From DASZZZ01 sp036260375 (GTDB lineage Bacteria > Actinomycetota > CADDZG01 > WHSQ01): a stretch of DNA of 13,127 nucleotides. Shown here piece by piece: positions 1-6,307 of the stretch. Both the position numbers and the translations under genes were made by a program. The stretch spans positions 1-13,127 of the forward strand of contig DASZZZ010000074.1 in assembly GCA_036260375.1 (NCBI GenBank), given 5' to 3'. The notes beneath the pieces were generated by a model that had not been told where the DNA came from, did not search any database, and saw nothing but the letters and a program-made list of their open reading frames with translations. Each line of letters starts with the position of its first letter. Within the stretch, counting starts at the first letter, position 1.

Positions 1-747
1 GTCGTGACGCACTTGTTCCAGGTGCTCAGCTTCATCGCGATGGAGCCGCCGGTCGCGCTGCGTCCCAAGGCGCTGATCGACGAGAAGGCGAAGGTGTTCG
101 AGTCGATGGTGCCCGTGCGGGGCGACGACGTCGTGCGGGGCCAGTACGAGGGCTACGTGCAGGAGCCGGGCGTCGACGAGCGCTCGCAGACGGAGACGTT
201 CGTCGCGGTGCGCGCGTTCGTCGACAACTGGCGCTGGGAGGGCGTGCCGTTCTACCTCCGCACCGGCAAGCGCATGCCGGAGCAGCGCTCGGTCGTCACG
301 CTCGTGTTCCGCAGGCCGCCGAGCCGCATGTTCCGCGACCTGCCGGAGCATTCGGAGTTCGACCACGACTACCTCGCGCTCGAGCTCGGCGGCCCGAACG
401 AGGGCGTCTCGGCGACGTTTCTCGCGAAGATGCCGGGGCCGACGATCGAGCTGTCGCCGGCGCGCATGGAGTTCCGCTACGAGGGCTCGTTCGGCTCGCA
501 CCTCATCCAGGCCTACGAGCGTCTGATCCACGACGCGATCATCGGCGACCCGTCGCTGTTCCAGCGCGCCGACGGCATCGCGCGCACGTGGGAGATCGTC
601 GCCGACGTCGTCGCCGCCCCGCCGCCGCTGCACCCCTACGCGCAGGGCTCCTGGGGGCCGGAGGCGGCGCACGAGCTCATCGCGCCGCACCAGTGGCGCC
701 TGCCCGACCGCGACGTCGTCGCGCGGGGGGCGGCGGCCGGCGCGTAA
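1..747 (+). CDS. zwf: glucose-6-phosphate 1-dehydrogenase, C-terminal half (5' truncated by window)
   Basis: This enzyme oxidises glucose 6-phosphate to 6-phosphogluconolactone with NADP+, the entry step of the oxidative pentose phosphate pathway, in the cytoplasm. The reading frame is open from the first base, and 248 residues are visible against roughly 460-510 for the family, so the NADP-binding Rossmann domain and the catalytic His region lie outside the window. What remains is the C-terminal domain. It has the HLFQVLSFIAMEPP helix (fragment residues 4-17), DEKAKVFESM (27-36), GQYEGY (47-52), the substrate-contacting FYLRTGKRMPE (84-94), the DALI-like segment HDAIIGDPSLFQRADG (177-192) and the conserved tail YAQGSWGPEAA (213-223). 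These are typical of bacterial G6PDH and the identification is secure. The stop TAA at 745-747 lies in the loop of a small GC hairpin. The next gene begins 58 bases downstream on the same strand. Confidence 0.96.
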   Translation, partial: VVTHLFQVLSFIAMEPPVALRPKALIDEKAKVFESMVPVRGDDVVRGQYEGYVQEPGVDERSQTETFVAVRAFVDNWRWEGVPFYLRTGKRMPEQRSVVTLVFRRPPSRMFRDLPEHSEFDHDYLALELGGPNEGVSATFLAKMPGPTIELSPARMEFRYEGSFGSHLIQAYERLIHDAIIGDPSLFQRADGIARTWEIVADVVAAPPPLHPYAQGSWGPEAAHELIAPHQWRLPDRDVVARGAAAGA

Positions 748-754
748 CGCGCCG
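738..754 (+). terminator. GC hairpin with the zwf stop codon as its loop
   Basis: Bases 738-744 and 748-754 are perfect inverted arms (7 bp, all G/C). They enclose a 3-base loop that is exactly the zwf stop codon TAA; the core reads GGCGCG-TAA-CGCGCC. No T tract follows. It could be a weak intrinsic terminator or an mRNA 3'-end stabiliser, but short CG palindromes arise easily at this base composition, so function is uncertain. Confidence 0.3.
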
Positions 755-805
755 CGACGGCGCGAACATCGAAGGGACGAGGGGGTCGCACGGGAGGTGA
801 TCGCG

Positions 806-1402
806 ATGGCGGAGCGCGTCCGGTTCCACTTCGATCCGGTCTGCCCGTGGGCGTGGCAGACGGCGCGCTGGGTGCACGGTCTCGAGGAGCGCGGCGAGGT
901 CGACGTCGACTGGCGCCTGTTCAGCCTGCAGCTCGTCAACGAGCGCGACGACAATCCGCTCGCCGATCGTCACGCCGCGGGGACGCGCGCGCTGCGCGCG
1001 CTCGCGCTCGTTCGCCGCGAGGCGGGCAACGACGGCGTCGCGCGCGTCTACCGCGCTCTCGGGACGCGCGTGCACGACCGCGACGAGGGCATGACCGACG
1101 AGGCGGTGCGCGGCGCGTTGTCCGACGCGGGCTTCGACCGCGACGTCGTCGACCGCGCGCTCGACGACGACTCGACGATGGACGACGTGCGGGCCGAGCA
1201 CGAGCTCGCCGTGGCCGACGTCGGCTGCTTCGGCGTGCCGACGATCGTGCTGCCGTCGGGCCGCGGCATGTTCGGGCCGGTGCTGTCGACACCGCCCCAC
1301 GGCGACGACGCGGTCGAGCTGTGGCGCCACGTGCGCGCGCTGATCGAGACCGACGGCCTGTTCGAGCTCAAGCGCGAGCGCGACCGCAAACCGGGCCGTT
1401 GA
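806..1402 (+). CDS. DsbA-fold protein of the mycothiol-dependent nitroreductase (Rv2466c) family
   Basis: A 198-residue thioredoxin-fold protein, cytoplasmic (no signal peptide). It opens with a beta strand leading to FDPVCPWAWQTARW (residues 9-22), has an inserted helical domain, then the cis-Pro loop FGVPTI (142-147), MFGPVLS (155-161) and FELKRER (186-192) near the C-terminus. These blocks and the length match Mycobacterium tuberculosis Rv2466c as I recall it, a mycothiol-dependent reductase of the DsbA/FrnE group that activates nitro drugs. Rv2466c has a CPWC active site. Here the second cysteine is alanine (C13-P-W-A16), so a one-cysteine mechanism is likely, probably with mycothiol as resolving thiol (inference). 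Start choice: ATG 806 follows GGGAGG (792-797) with 8-base spacing. The in-frame GTG at 797 overlaps that ribosome binding site and is rejected. The gene lies just downstream of zwf, a source of NADPH for thiol recycling. Natural substrate unknown. Confidence 0.85.
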   Translation: MAERVRFHFDPVCPWAWQTARWVHGLEERGEVDVDWRLFSLQLVNERDDNPLADRHAAGTRALRALALVRREAGNDGVARVYRALGTRVHDRDEGMTDEAVRGALSDAGFDRDVVDRALDDDSTMDDVRAEHELAVADVGCFGVPTIVLPSGRGMFGPVLSTPPHGDDAVELWRHVRALIETDGLFELKRERDRKPGR

Positions 1403-1415
1403 CGCGCGCGCGACG

Positions 1416-1517
1416 GCTCCGAGCGCACACGCGCGGTTCGGGTGCCGAGCGGAGAGCGCACGTCCGGCGGGCCGACTCAGAACGGTTTGGAGTGCCCGAC
1501 GGGCGTGCGCTCGGAGC
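1416..1517. repeat. 13-base perfect inverted repeat in convergent intergenic region
   Basis: Bases 1416-1428 (gctccgagcgcac) and 1505-1517 (gtgcgctcggagc) are exact reverse complements, 76 bases apart. Eight bases of the left arm (gagcgcac) recur at 1454-1461, so two alternative pairings with the right arm are possible. The repeat fills much of the 151-base gap between the stops of the Rv2466c-family gene and the convergent chdC; no gene is seen there. Possible roles are a long-range RNA hairpin or bidirectional transcription end. Chance cannot be excluded. Confidence 0.5.
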
Positions 1518-1532
1518 GTTCACCCGTCGGGT
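1494..1532. terminator. candidate bidirectional terminator hairpin
   Basis: CCCGACGGG (1495-1503) and CCCGTCGGG (1523-1531) form a 9-bp perfect stem, extendable by a G-T pair. The 19-base loop contains a smaller CGCT/AGCG hairpin. It sits between two convergent genes (stops at 1402 on plus and 1554 on minus), where a shared terminator is expected. Neither strand shows a clear U tract, which is common in GC-rich actinobacteria. The loop overlaps the right arm of the 13-base inverted repeat, so the two folds compete. Confidence 0.45.
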
Positions 1533-1553
1533 GTGCGCCGTGGCGGTCGCCGC

Positions 1554-2219
1554 TCAGAAGGCGTCGGTCAGCGCGTCGGCGAGGTCCTTGCGGATGCCGG
1601 TGAAGAACGGGATCTCGAGCTTCGTGTAGCGGCGCGCCTCGGTCGCGCGCAGGCGCCGGATGAGGTCCACGAGGCGGCCCGGGTCGTCGGCCTCGAAACA
1701 CAGGATCCACTCGTAGTCGCCGAGCCCGAACGCGCTCGTCGTGTTGGCCCACACGTCGGGGAACTCGCGGCCCGCCTCGCCGTGCGCGCGCAGGTACGCG
1801 CCGCGCTCGGACGCGTCGAGCAGGTACCACTCGGGCGTGCGTACGAACGGGTACACGGTCATGTACCGCTTCGGCTCCTTGCCCTGGACGAACGCGGGCA
1901 GGTGGTCGCGCGTGAACTCGGCCGGACGCACGACGCCGAGGAACATCTCGCGCTGGTCGAGCGCGCGGCCGAGCGCCGTGCGGCGCAGCGCGACGAGCGC
2001 GTCCTGGACGTGGTCGGCCGACGACGCGACGAGCCACAGGACGAGATCGGCGCTCGCGGAGAAGCCCGTCGTCGAATAGGCGCCGCGCAGCCGCACGCGC
2101 GCGGCGTGCTCGTCGAGCGCCGCGACGGCCTCCTTGATCGCGACGTCGCGGCCCCCGTCGAGGCGCTCGGGCCGCGCCTTGAACACCGGATAGGCGGCGT
2201 AGAGAGTCTCTTCGGTCAC
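1554..2219 (-). CDS. chdC: coproheme decarboxylase (HemQ/ChdC)
   Basis: The final enzyme of the coproporphyrin-dependent heme pathway: it uses peroxide to decarboxylate two propionates of coproheme III, giving heme b. It is a cytoplasmic member of the chlorite dismutase-like superfamily. The 221-residue product has the family core KRYMTVYPFVRTPEWYLL (117-134), where Y123 of the YPF motif is the expected radical-forming catalytic Tyr. Proximal heme ligand H146 lies in RAHGEAGREFPDVWANT (144-160), followed by FGLGDYEWILCFEAD (164-178). H106 lies 17 residues before Y123 and H146 23 residues after it, matching the distal His, Tyr and proximal His spacing I recall for the Corynebacterium diphtheriae enzyme (H118/Y135/H158). 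This makes it the actinobacterial, distal-His type. The GTG start at 2219 overlaps the cgoX stop by 4 bases (GTGA) and has its own ribosome binding site AAAGGA (2232-2227). Last gene of the hemE-cpfC-cgoX-chdC operon. Confidence 0.95.
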   Translation of the reverse strand: MTEETLYAAYPVFKARPERLDGGRDVAIKEAVAALDEHAARVRLRGAYSTTGFSASADLVLWLVASSADHVQDALVALRRTALGRALDQREMFLGVVRPAEFTRDHLPAFVQGKEPKRYMTVYPFVRTPEWYLLDASERGAYLRAHGEAGREFPDVWANTTSAFGLGDYEWILCFEADDPGRLVDLIRRLRATEARRYTKLEIPFFTGIRKDLADALTDAF

Positions 2220-3646
2220 GAGTCGGTCCTTTCTCGGTTCGGCTCGTCCAGCGTATCGCCCGCACGTCCGTAGGACTCGAGCGCACGCGCGACGCGCTCG
2301 GCCGCGGCGCGGCCCTGCGCGATGCAGTCGGGGAGCCCGGAGCCGCGGTAGGCCGCGCCGGCGAGCGCGACGCGCGGATGGCCGGAGAGGGCGCGCTCGG
2401 CGCGCGCGACGCGCTCGAGGTGTCCGACGCGGTACTCGGGCAGAGCGTCGATCCACCGCAGCACCCGCGTCGCGCGCGGCCGCGCCGTGACGCCGGTCAG
2501 TCCGGCGACGTCGTCCGCGGCGCGCGTCGCGAGGGCGTCGTCGTCGAGCGCGACGGCGCGGTCGTCGGCGGAGCGGCCGACGAAGCAACGGACGACGAGC
2601 GACCCGTCCGGAGGCCGCGCGTGTGGCCACTTGTCCGAGTACCACGCGCACGCGGTCAGGGTGCGGCGCTCGACCGCCGGGACGAGCACGCCGCTGCCCG
2701 CGACGCCGTGCGGGCGCGTGCCGGGTGGATAGACGAGCGCGACGACCGCGCCACCGGCGTACGGGATCGCGCGCAGCTCGCCGGCGGCCGCGGGCGAGAG
2801 GCGGGCGACGAGCGCGACCGCGGCGGGCGCGGGGACGGTCACGACGACCGCCGCGGCGCGCACAGGACGCGCTCCGGCGACGTGCACGTCGTAGCCGCCG
2901 GGCGCGGCGACGACCTCCGTCGCACGCGCGCCCGTCCTCACGTCGACGCCCGCGGCGTCGCGCGCGAGCGCGTCGACGAGCGTCTCCATGCCGCCGCGCA
3001 ACCCGAGGAACGACGGCGCGTCGACGGTCGCTGCGGCTTTGCGCAACGCGCGCGCGACCGAGCGCGACGAGCGCGCCGCGGCGTCGAGCTCGGGGGCCGC
3101 GGCGGCGAGGCTGAGGTCGTCGGGACGTCCGGCGCGCGCCGCGGCGACCATCGGATCGACGAGCCGTTCGAGGACCGCGCGGCCGAAGCGGCGGCGCACG
3201 AGCGCGCCGATCGACACGTCGGGGCCCGAGAGGGGGCCGGACAGCGCGGCGTCGGCGAGCGCGCGCGCCGCGCCCGCGGGCGACACGACGCCGCCGCGCG
3301 CCAGCGCGAGCACCGACGTCGGCACGCCGCGGACGTTCGGCGGCACGGGCCGCAGCGCGCCGCGCGAGAACACCAGCGCGCCGCGCGCCGACGGCTCGAC
3401 GAGGTCGTCGCCGAGCCCGAGCTCGCGGCACAGGTCGAGGGCCGCGGGGTTGCGCGTCACGAACCAGTCGGCGCCGGCCTCGAACGCCGCGCCCTCCACC
3501 GGCACGGTTCGCACCTTGCCCCCGAGCCGCTCCGACGCCTCGAACAGGACGACCGGGACGTGCGGCGCGCGCCGTCGCAGCGTGCGTGCCGCGACGAGCC
3601 CCGTGACGCCGCCGCCGACGACGACGGCCGGGAGCGGCTCGGTCAC
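2216..3646 (-). CDS. cgoX: coproporphyrinogen III oxidase (HemY/HemG-type, protoporphyrinogen oxidase family)
   Basis: An FAD flavoprotein that removes six electrons from a porphyrinogen using oxygen. Beside chdC its substrate should be coproporphyrinogen III giving coproporphyrin III (known for Gram-positive HemY; inferred here). The product is 476 residues, normal for the family. The N-terminal dinucleotide-binding loop is GGGVTG (11-16), with the ribose-binding acidic residue E36 and the flavoprotein GG motif ERLGGKVRT (39-47). The C-terminal FAD motif is RVALAGAAYRGSGLPDCIAQG, close to the GAxYxGxGxPDCIxxG pattern of this family. No signal peptide or membrane helix is evident. The GTG at 3646 overlaps the cpfC stop by 4 bases. 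No Shine-Dalgarno precedes it, so translation probably depends on ribosomes finishing cpfC. Older names are hemY and hemG. Confidence 0.93.
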   Translation of the reverse strand: MTEPLPAVVVGGGVTGLVAARTLRRRAPHVPVVLFEASERLGGKVRTVPVEGAAFEAGADWFVTRNPAALDLCRELGLGDDLVEPSARGALVFSRGALRPVPPNVRGVPTSVLALARGGVVSPAGAARALADAALSGPLSGPDVSIGALVRRRFGRAVLERLVDPMVAAARAGRPDDLSLAAAAPELDAAARSSRSVARALRKAAATVDAPSFLGLRGGMETLVDALARDAAGVDVRTGARATEVVAAPGGYDVHVAGARPVRAAAVVVTVPAPAAVALVARLSPAAAGELRAIPYAGGAVVALVYPPGTRPHGVAGSGVLVPAVERRTLTACAWYSDKWPHARPPDGSLVVRCFVGRSADDRAVALDDDALATRAADDVAGLTGVTARPRATRVLRWIDALPEYRVGHLERVARAERALSGHPRVALAGAAYRGSGLPDCIAQGRAAAERVARALESYGRAGDTLDEPNRERTDS

Positions 3647-4551
3647 GCGTCGAGCGCGCGGCGCACGACGTCTGCGACGACGTCGAGGAACGCCGGGTCG
3701 TCGTTGGGCATGCGCGTGCGGGTCAGCGCGATGCCCGCGCGCTCCGCCGCGGCGGCCGCCTCGACGTCGACGTCGTACAGCACCTCGAGGTGGTCGGCGA
3801 CGAACCCGCACGGGCACACGACGACCGCGGGCGCGCCGTCGCGCGCGACCTCGTCGACGACCTCGAGGACGTCGGGTCCGATCCACGGCACCTCGGTGCG
3901 CCCCGCGCTCTGCCACGCGACGCGCCAGCGCGTCAACGACGCGCGCGCCGCCACCGCGTCCGCGGTCTCCTGCAGCTGCGACGCGTACGGGTCGCCCGAC
4001 GCGAGCACTTTGGCGGGAAGGCTGTGCGCGGTGAACACCACGACGGCGCCGTCGCGCGCGTCGTCCGGCAGGGCCGCGCGCGCGTCGATCACGGCGCCGG
4101 CGAGGAAGTCGACGTAGCCGGGCTCGAGGTGCCAGCTGTCGACGACGTCGAGCCGGCCGCGCCAGCGCGCGTCGCGAGCGGCGCGCTCGGCGCGGCGGCG
4201 GTAGTCGCCGATGCTCATCGTGGAGTAGTGCGGCGCGAGCACGAGGCCGGCGGCGCGCTCGACGCCGTCGGCCGCGAGCGCGCGCACCGCGTCGGGAATG
4301 AAGGGCGGCGCGTGCTTCTGGCCGAGGTACGCGGGCACTCCGATGCGCTCCTCGATGCCCTTGGCCTGCGCGAGCGTGATCTCGTACAGCGGCGACCCCC
4401 CGATGGCGCGGTAGCGCGCGGTGAGCTCGTCGAGCAGCTCGGGCGGCGGCGGACGGCCGTGGCGGATGTCGGTGTAGTACGCCTCGACGTCGTCGAGCGA
4501 GCGCGGCGTCCCGTACGCCATGACCAGCACGCCCCGGCGCGGCTCACTCAC
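3643..4551 (-). CDS. cpfC: coproporphyrin III ferrochelatase (HemH)
   Basis: Inserts ferrous iron into the porphyrin; in this pathway into coproporphyrin III, giving coproheme (substrate inferred from chdC next door). The product is 302 residues, slightly short for the family. It begins GVLVMAYGTPRSLDDVEAYY (7-26), with YRAIGGSPL (47-55), LAPHYSTMSIGDY (105-117), the catalytic H176 in FTAHSLP and the catalytic E256 in ADHLEVLYDVD. Cysteines occur only at 246 and 248 (CPCGF), so the four-cysteine [2Fe-2S] cluster known from some actinobacterial ferrochelatases is not supported. Start: GTG 4551 has GGGAG at 4563-4559 (7-base spacing) and overlaps the hemE stop by 8 bases (GTGAGTGA). An in-frame ATG at 4569 lacks a ribosome binding site and would overlap hemE by 26 bases, so it is less likely. 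Confidence 0.94.
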   Translation of the reverse strand: MSEPRRGVLVMAYGTPRSLDDVEAYYTDIRHGRPPPPELLDELTARYRAIGGSPLYEITLAQAKGIEERIGVPAYLGQKHAPPFIPDAVRALAADGVERAAGLVLAPHYSTMSIGDYRRRAERAARDARWRGRLDVVDSWHLEPGYVDFLAGAVIDARAALPDDARDGAVVVFTAHSLPAKVLASGDPYASQLQETADAVAARASLTRWRVAWQSAGRTEVPWIGPDVLEVVDEVARDGAPAVVVCPCGFVADHLEVLYDVDVEAAAAAERAGIALTRTRMPNDDPAFLDVVADVVRRALDA

Positions 4552-5596
4552 GCGGCGGCTCCCACGCATGCACGCGCTCGACGACGCGCGCGAGCGTGTC
4601 GGGGTCGGTCTCCGGGAGCACGCCGTGGCCGAGGTTGAACACGTGGGCCCGGCCCCCGCCGCGCCGCAGGACGTCGTCCACGCGCCGCTCGACGACCGGC
4701 CACGGCGCCAGCGCGACGGCCGGGTCGAGGTTGCCCTGGAGCGCGGGACCGGGACCGACGCGCGCGCGCGCCGCGTCGAGCGGGACGCGCCAGTCGACGC
4801 CGACGACCTCCGCGCCCGTGCCCGCGAGCAGCCCGAGGAGCTCGCCCGTGCCCACGCCGAAGACGATGCGCGGGACGCCGAGGTCGCCGAGCCCCGCGAT
4901 GATGCGCGTCACGGCCGGCAGCACGTGGTCGCGGTAGTCGTCCGGCGCGAGCGCGCCGGCCCAGCTGTCGAAGAGCTGCACGGCCGCCGCGCCCGCGGCG
5001 ACCTGTGCGCGCAGGTACGAGATCGTCGTCTCCGCGAGGCGGTCGACGAGGTCGCGCCACGTCGCCGGCTCCGACAGCATGAGCGCCTTGGTGCGCGCGT
5101 GGCTCTTCGACGGCCCGCCCTCGACGAGGTAGCTGGCGAGCGTGAACGGCGCCCCCGCGAACCCGATCAGCGGGACGTCGAGCTGCGCGGCGAGGATGCG
5201 GACGGTCTCGAGGACGTACGGCACGTCGTCTTCGGGCTCGAGCGGACGCAGGCGCGCGACGTCGGCGGCCGACCGCAGCGGTGATGCGACGACCGGCCCC
5301 GTGCCGGGGGCGATGTCGAGGTCGACGCCGATCGCCCGCAGCGGCACGACGATGTCGCCGAACAGGATCGCGGCGTCGACTCCGAGCCGGCGCACGGGCT
5401 GCATCGTGACCTCGGCGGCGAGCTCGGGGGCCGCGACCACGGCGAGGAGGTCGTGACGCTCGCGCAGCGCCCGGTACTCGGGCAGGCTGCGTCCCGCCTG
5501 ACGCATGAACCACACCGGCACGCGGTCGACGGGCTCGCCGCGGCACGCCGCGATCAGCCGCGGCGTGGTGACGGACGGCGCTGCTCGGTGGGCGAT
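4544..5596 (-). CDS. hemE: uroporphyrinogen III decarboxylase, probable AUC start
   Basis: Removes four acetate carboxyls from uroporphyrinogen III to give coproporphyrinogen III; cytoplasmic. Signatures: PVWFMRQAGRSLPEYR (27-42), LFGDIVVP (78-85) with the essential Asp 81, GFAGAPFTLASYLVEG (145-160) with the substrate-contacting Tyr 156, QGNLDP (287-292) and NLGHGVLPETDP (321-332) with conserved His 324. Length from this start is 350 residues, normal for the family. The start is uncertain. No ATG, GTG or TTG lies between the expected N-terminus and GTG 5674. GTG 5674 is upstream of the predicted promoter and has no ribosome binding site. ATC at 5596-5594 sits 6 bases after a strong GAGGAG (5608-5603) and gives the usual 20-30 residues before the first signature, so I place the start there. 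GTG 5521 would delete part of the conserved N-terminus. First gene of the heme operon. Confidence 0.9.
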   Translation of the reverse strand: MAHRAAPSVTTPRLIAACRGEPVDRVPVWFMRQAGRSLPEYRALRERHDLLAVVAAPELAAEVTMQPVRRLGVDAAILFGDIVVPLRAIGVDLDIAPGTGPVVASPLRSAADVARLRPLEPEDDVPYVLETVRILAAQLDVPLIGFAGAPFTLASYLVEGGPSKSHARTKALMLSEPATWRDLVDRLAETTISYLRAQVAAGAAAVQLFDSWAGALAPDDYRDHVLPAVTRIIAGLGDLGVPRIVFGVGTGELLGLLAGTGAEVVGVDWRVPLDAARARVGPGPALQGNLDPAVALAPWPVVERRVDDVLRRGGGRAHVFNLGHGVLPETDPDTLARVVERVHAWEPPRE

Positions 5597-5631
5597 GAAC
5601 CGCTCCTCGGGTCGCGGGCGGGGCGCGGTCG

Positions 5632-5637
5632 ATCCTA
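5632..5637 (-). promoter_or_regulatory. predicted -10 element of the heme operon
   Basis: On the minus strand the hexamer TAGGAT (5637-5632) fits the actinobacterial -10 pattern TANNNT. It would start an mRNA near 5626-5625, leaving a leader of about 30 bases with GAGGAG (5608-5603) before the hemE start at 5596. I see no clear -35. The 141 bases between hemE and mobA hold this promoter and the divergent mobA promoter; nothing else is apparent there. Confidence 0.5.
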
Positions 5638-5725
5638 AGTCGCCCCCGTCGCTAGCACGGCGGCGCGCACGCACCGGCCGCGCCCGCGCCGGCGCGCGCT
5701 CATGCGGCGACGGACCCGCAGCCGC

Positions 5726-5731
5726 TACCGT
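5726..5731 (+). promoter_or_regulatory. predicted -10 of mobA, leaderless
   Basis: TACCGT (5726-5731) is a perfect TANNNT and is followed by exactly 6 bases before GTG 5738, so the first transcribed base would be the start codon. No Shine-Dalgarno precedes that GTG or the alternative ATG 5702. No convincing -35 is seen. Confidence 0.55.
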
Positions 5732-5737
5732 CGCGCG

Positions 5738-6298
5738 GTGCGCTTCGACGGGATCGTCCTCGCCGGCGGCACCGGCGCGCGCGTCGGCGGCGTCGACAAG
5801 ACCGCGCTCGAGGTCGGCGGCGTCGCGCTGCTCGAGCGCGTGGTGGCGGCGTTGCGCGACGCCGAGCGCGTCGTCGTCGTCGGGCCGGAGCGCGCCGTCG
5901 CGCGGCCCGTCACGTGGGTGCGCGAGGACCCCCCGGGCGCCGGTCCGGTGCACGCGCTCGCGGCCGGCCTCGGGCACGCGCGCGCCGACGTCGCGGTCGT
6001 GCTCGCAGCGGATCTGCCGTTCGTGGGCCCGCCGCTCGTCGCTCGCCTGGTCGCGGCGGCGGGGGGCCGCGACGCGGCTCTGGCCGTCGACGCACGCGGC
6101 CGCGACCAGCCTCTGCTCGCGGCGTACCGGACGGCCGCGCTGCGCGCCGCGCTCGCGGCGCTGCCGTCGACGCGGGCCGCGTCGATGCGCGCTCTCGTGC
6201 GCACCATGACGATCGCGCGCGTCGACGCGGGCGACGCCGCGTTCGACTGCGACACGTGGGACGACGTCGCCGCGGCGCGCCGACGCGCGCGGGGCTAG
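5738..6298 (+). CDS. mobA: MobA-like molybdenum cofactor guanylyltransferase (NTP transferase)
   Basis: Predicted to transfer GMP from GTP to molybdopterin-molybdenum, making the MGD cofactor of enzymes such as nitrate reductase and formate dehydrogenase; cytoplasmic. The product is 186 residues, close to MobA length. It has the nucleotide-binding signature LAGGTGARVGGVDK (8-21), PPGAGPVHALAAGL (65-78), the metal-binding Asp in AADLPFV (D92), GRDQPLLAAY (121-130) and the C-terminal FDCDTWDD (169-176), equivalent to the NINTPED motif of MobA. Other NTP_transf_3 members (MobC/MocA-like CTP or other nucleotidyltransferases) share these motifs, and no other molybdopterin gene is in view, so nucleotide and acceptor are inferred. 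GTG 5738 is chosen because a TACCGT -10 box lies 6 bases before it; ATG 5702 would add 12 Arg-rich residues. The stop overlaps the stop of the convergent glycosyltransferase gene. Confidence 0.8.
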   Translation: MRFDGIVLAGGTGARVGGVDKTALEVGGVALLERVVAALRDAERVVVVGPERAVARPVTWVREDPPGAGPVHALAAGLGHARADVAVVLAADLPFVGPPLVARLVAAAGGRDAALAVDARGRDQPLLAAYRTAALRAALAALPSTRAASMRALVRTMTIARVDAGDAAFDCDTWDDVAAARRRARG

Positions 6299-6307
6299 CG
6301 CCGCGCG
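6286..6307. terminator. palindrome centred on overlapping convergent stop codons
   Basis: The plus-strand stop TAG of mobA (6296-6298) and the minus-strand stop TAG of the glycosyltransferase (6297-6295) share the palindrome CTAG. Around it, CGCGCGG (6286-6292) pairs with CCGCGCG (6301-6307). Together this is a 22-base palindrome with one mismatch (G6293/G6300), centred on the CTAG. In RNA from either strand it forms a hairpin with a GC stem. With no intergenic space it is the only candidate for a bidirectional terminator; no U tract follows. Confidence 0.45.

Noticed and set aside
797..805. GTG 797 as start of the Rv2466c-family gene
   Set aside because: This codon overlaps the GGGAGG ribosome binding site used by ATG 806.
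1554..3431. A 625-residue open frame on the minus strand running into chdC
   Set aside because: The N-terminal 400 residues are low-complexity Arg/Ala text out of frame with cgoX. The ChdC domain begins at GTG 2219, which has a ribosome binding site.
2378..4117. A 579-residue plus-strand open frame opposite cgoX and cpfC
   Set aside because: Its composition is typical of an antisense shadow, there are no domain motifs, and it overlaps two confidently identified genes.
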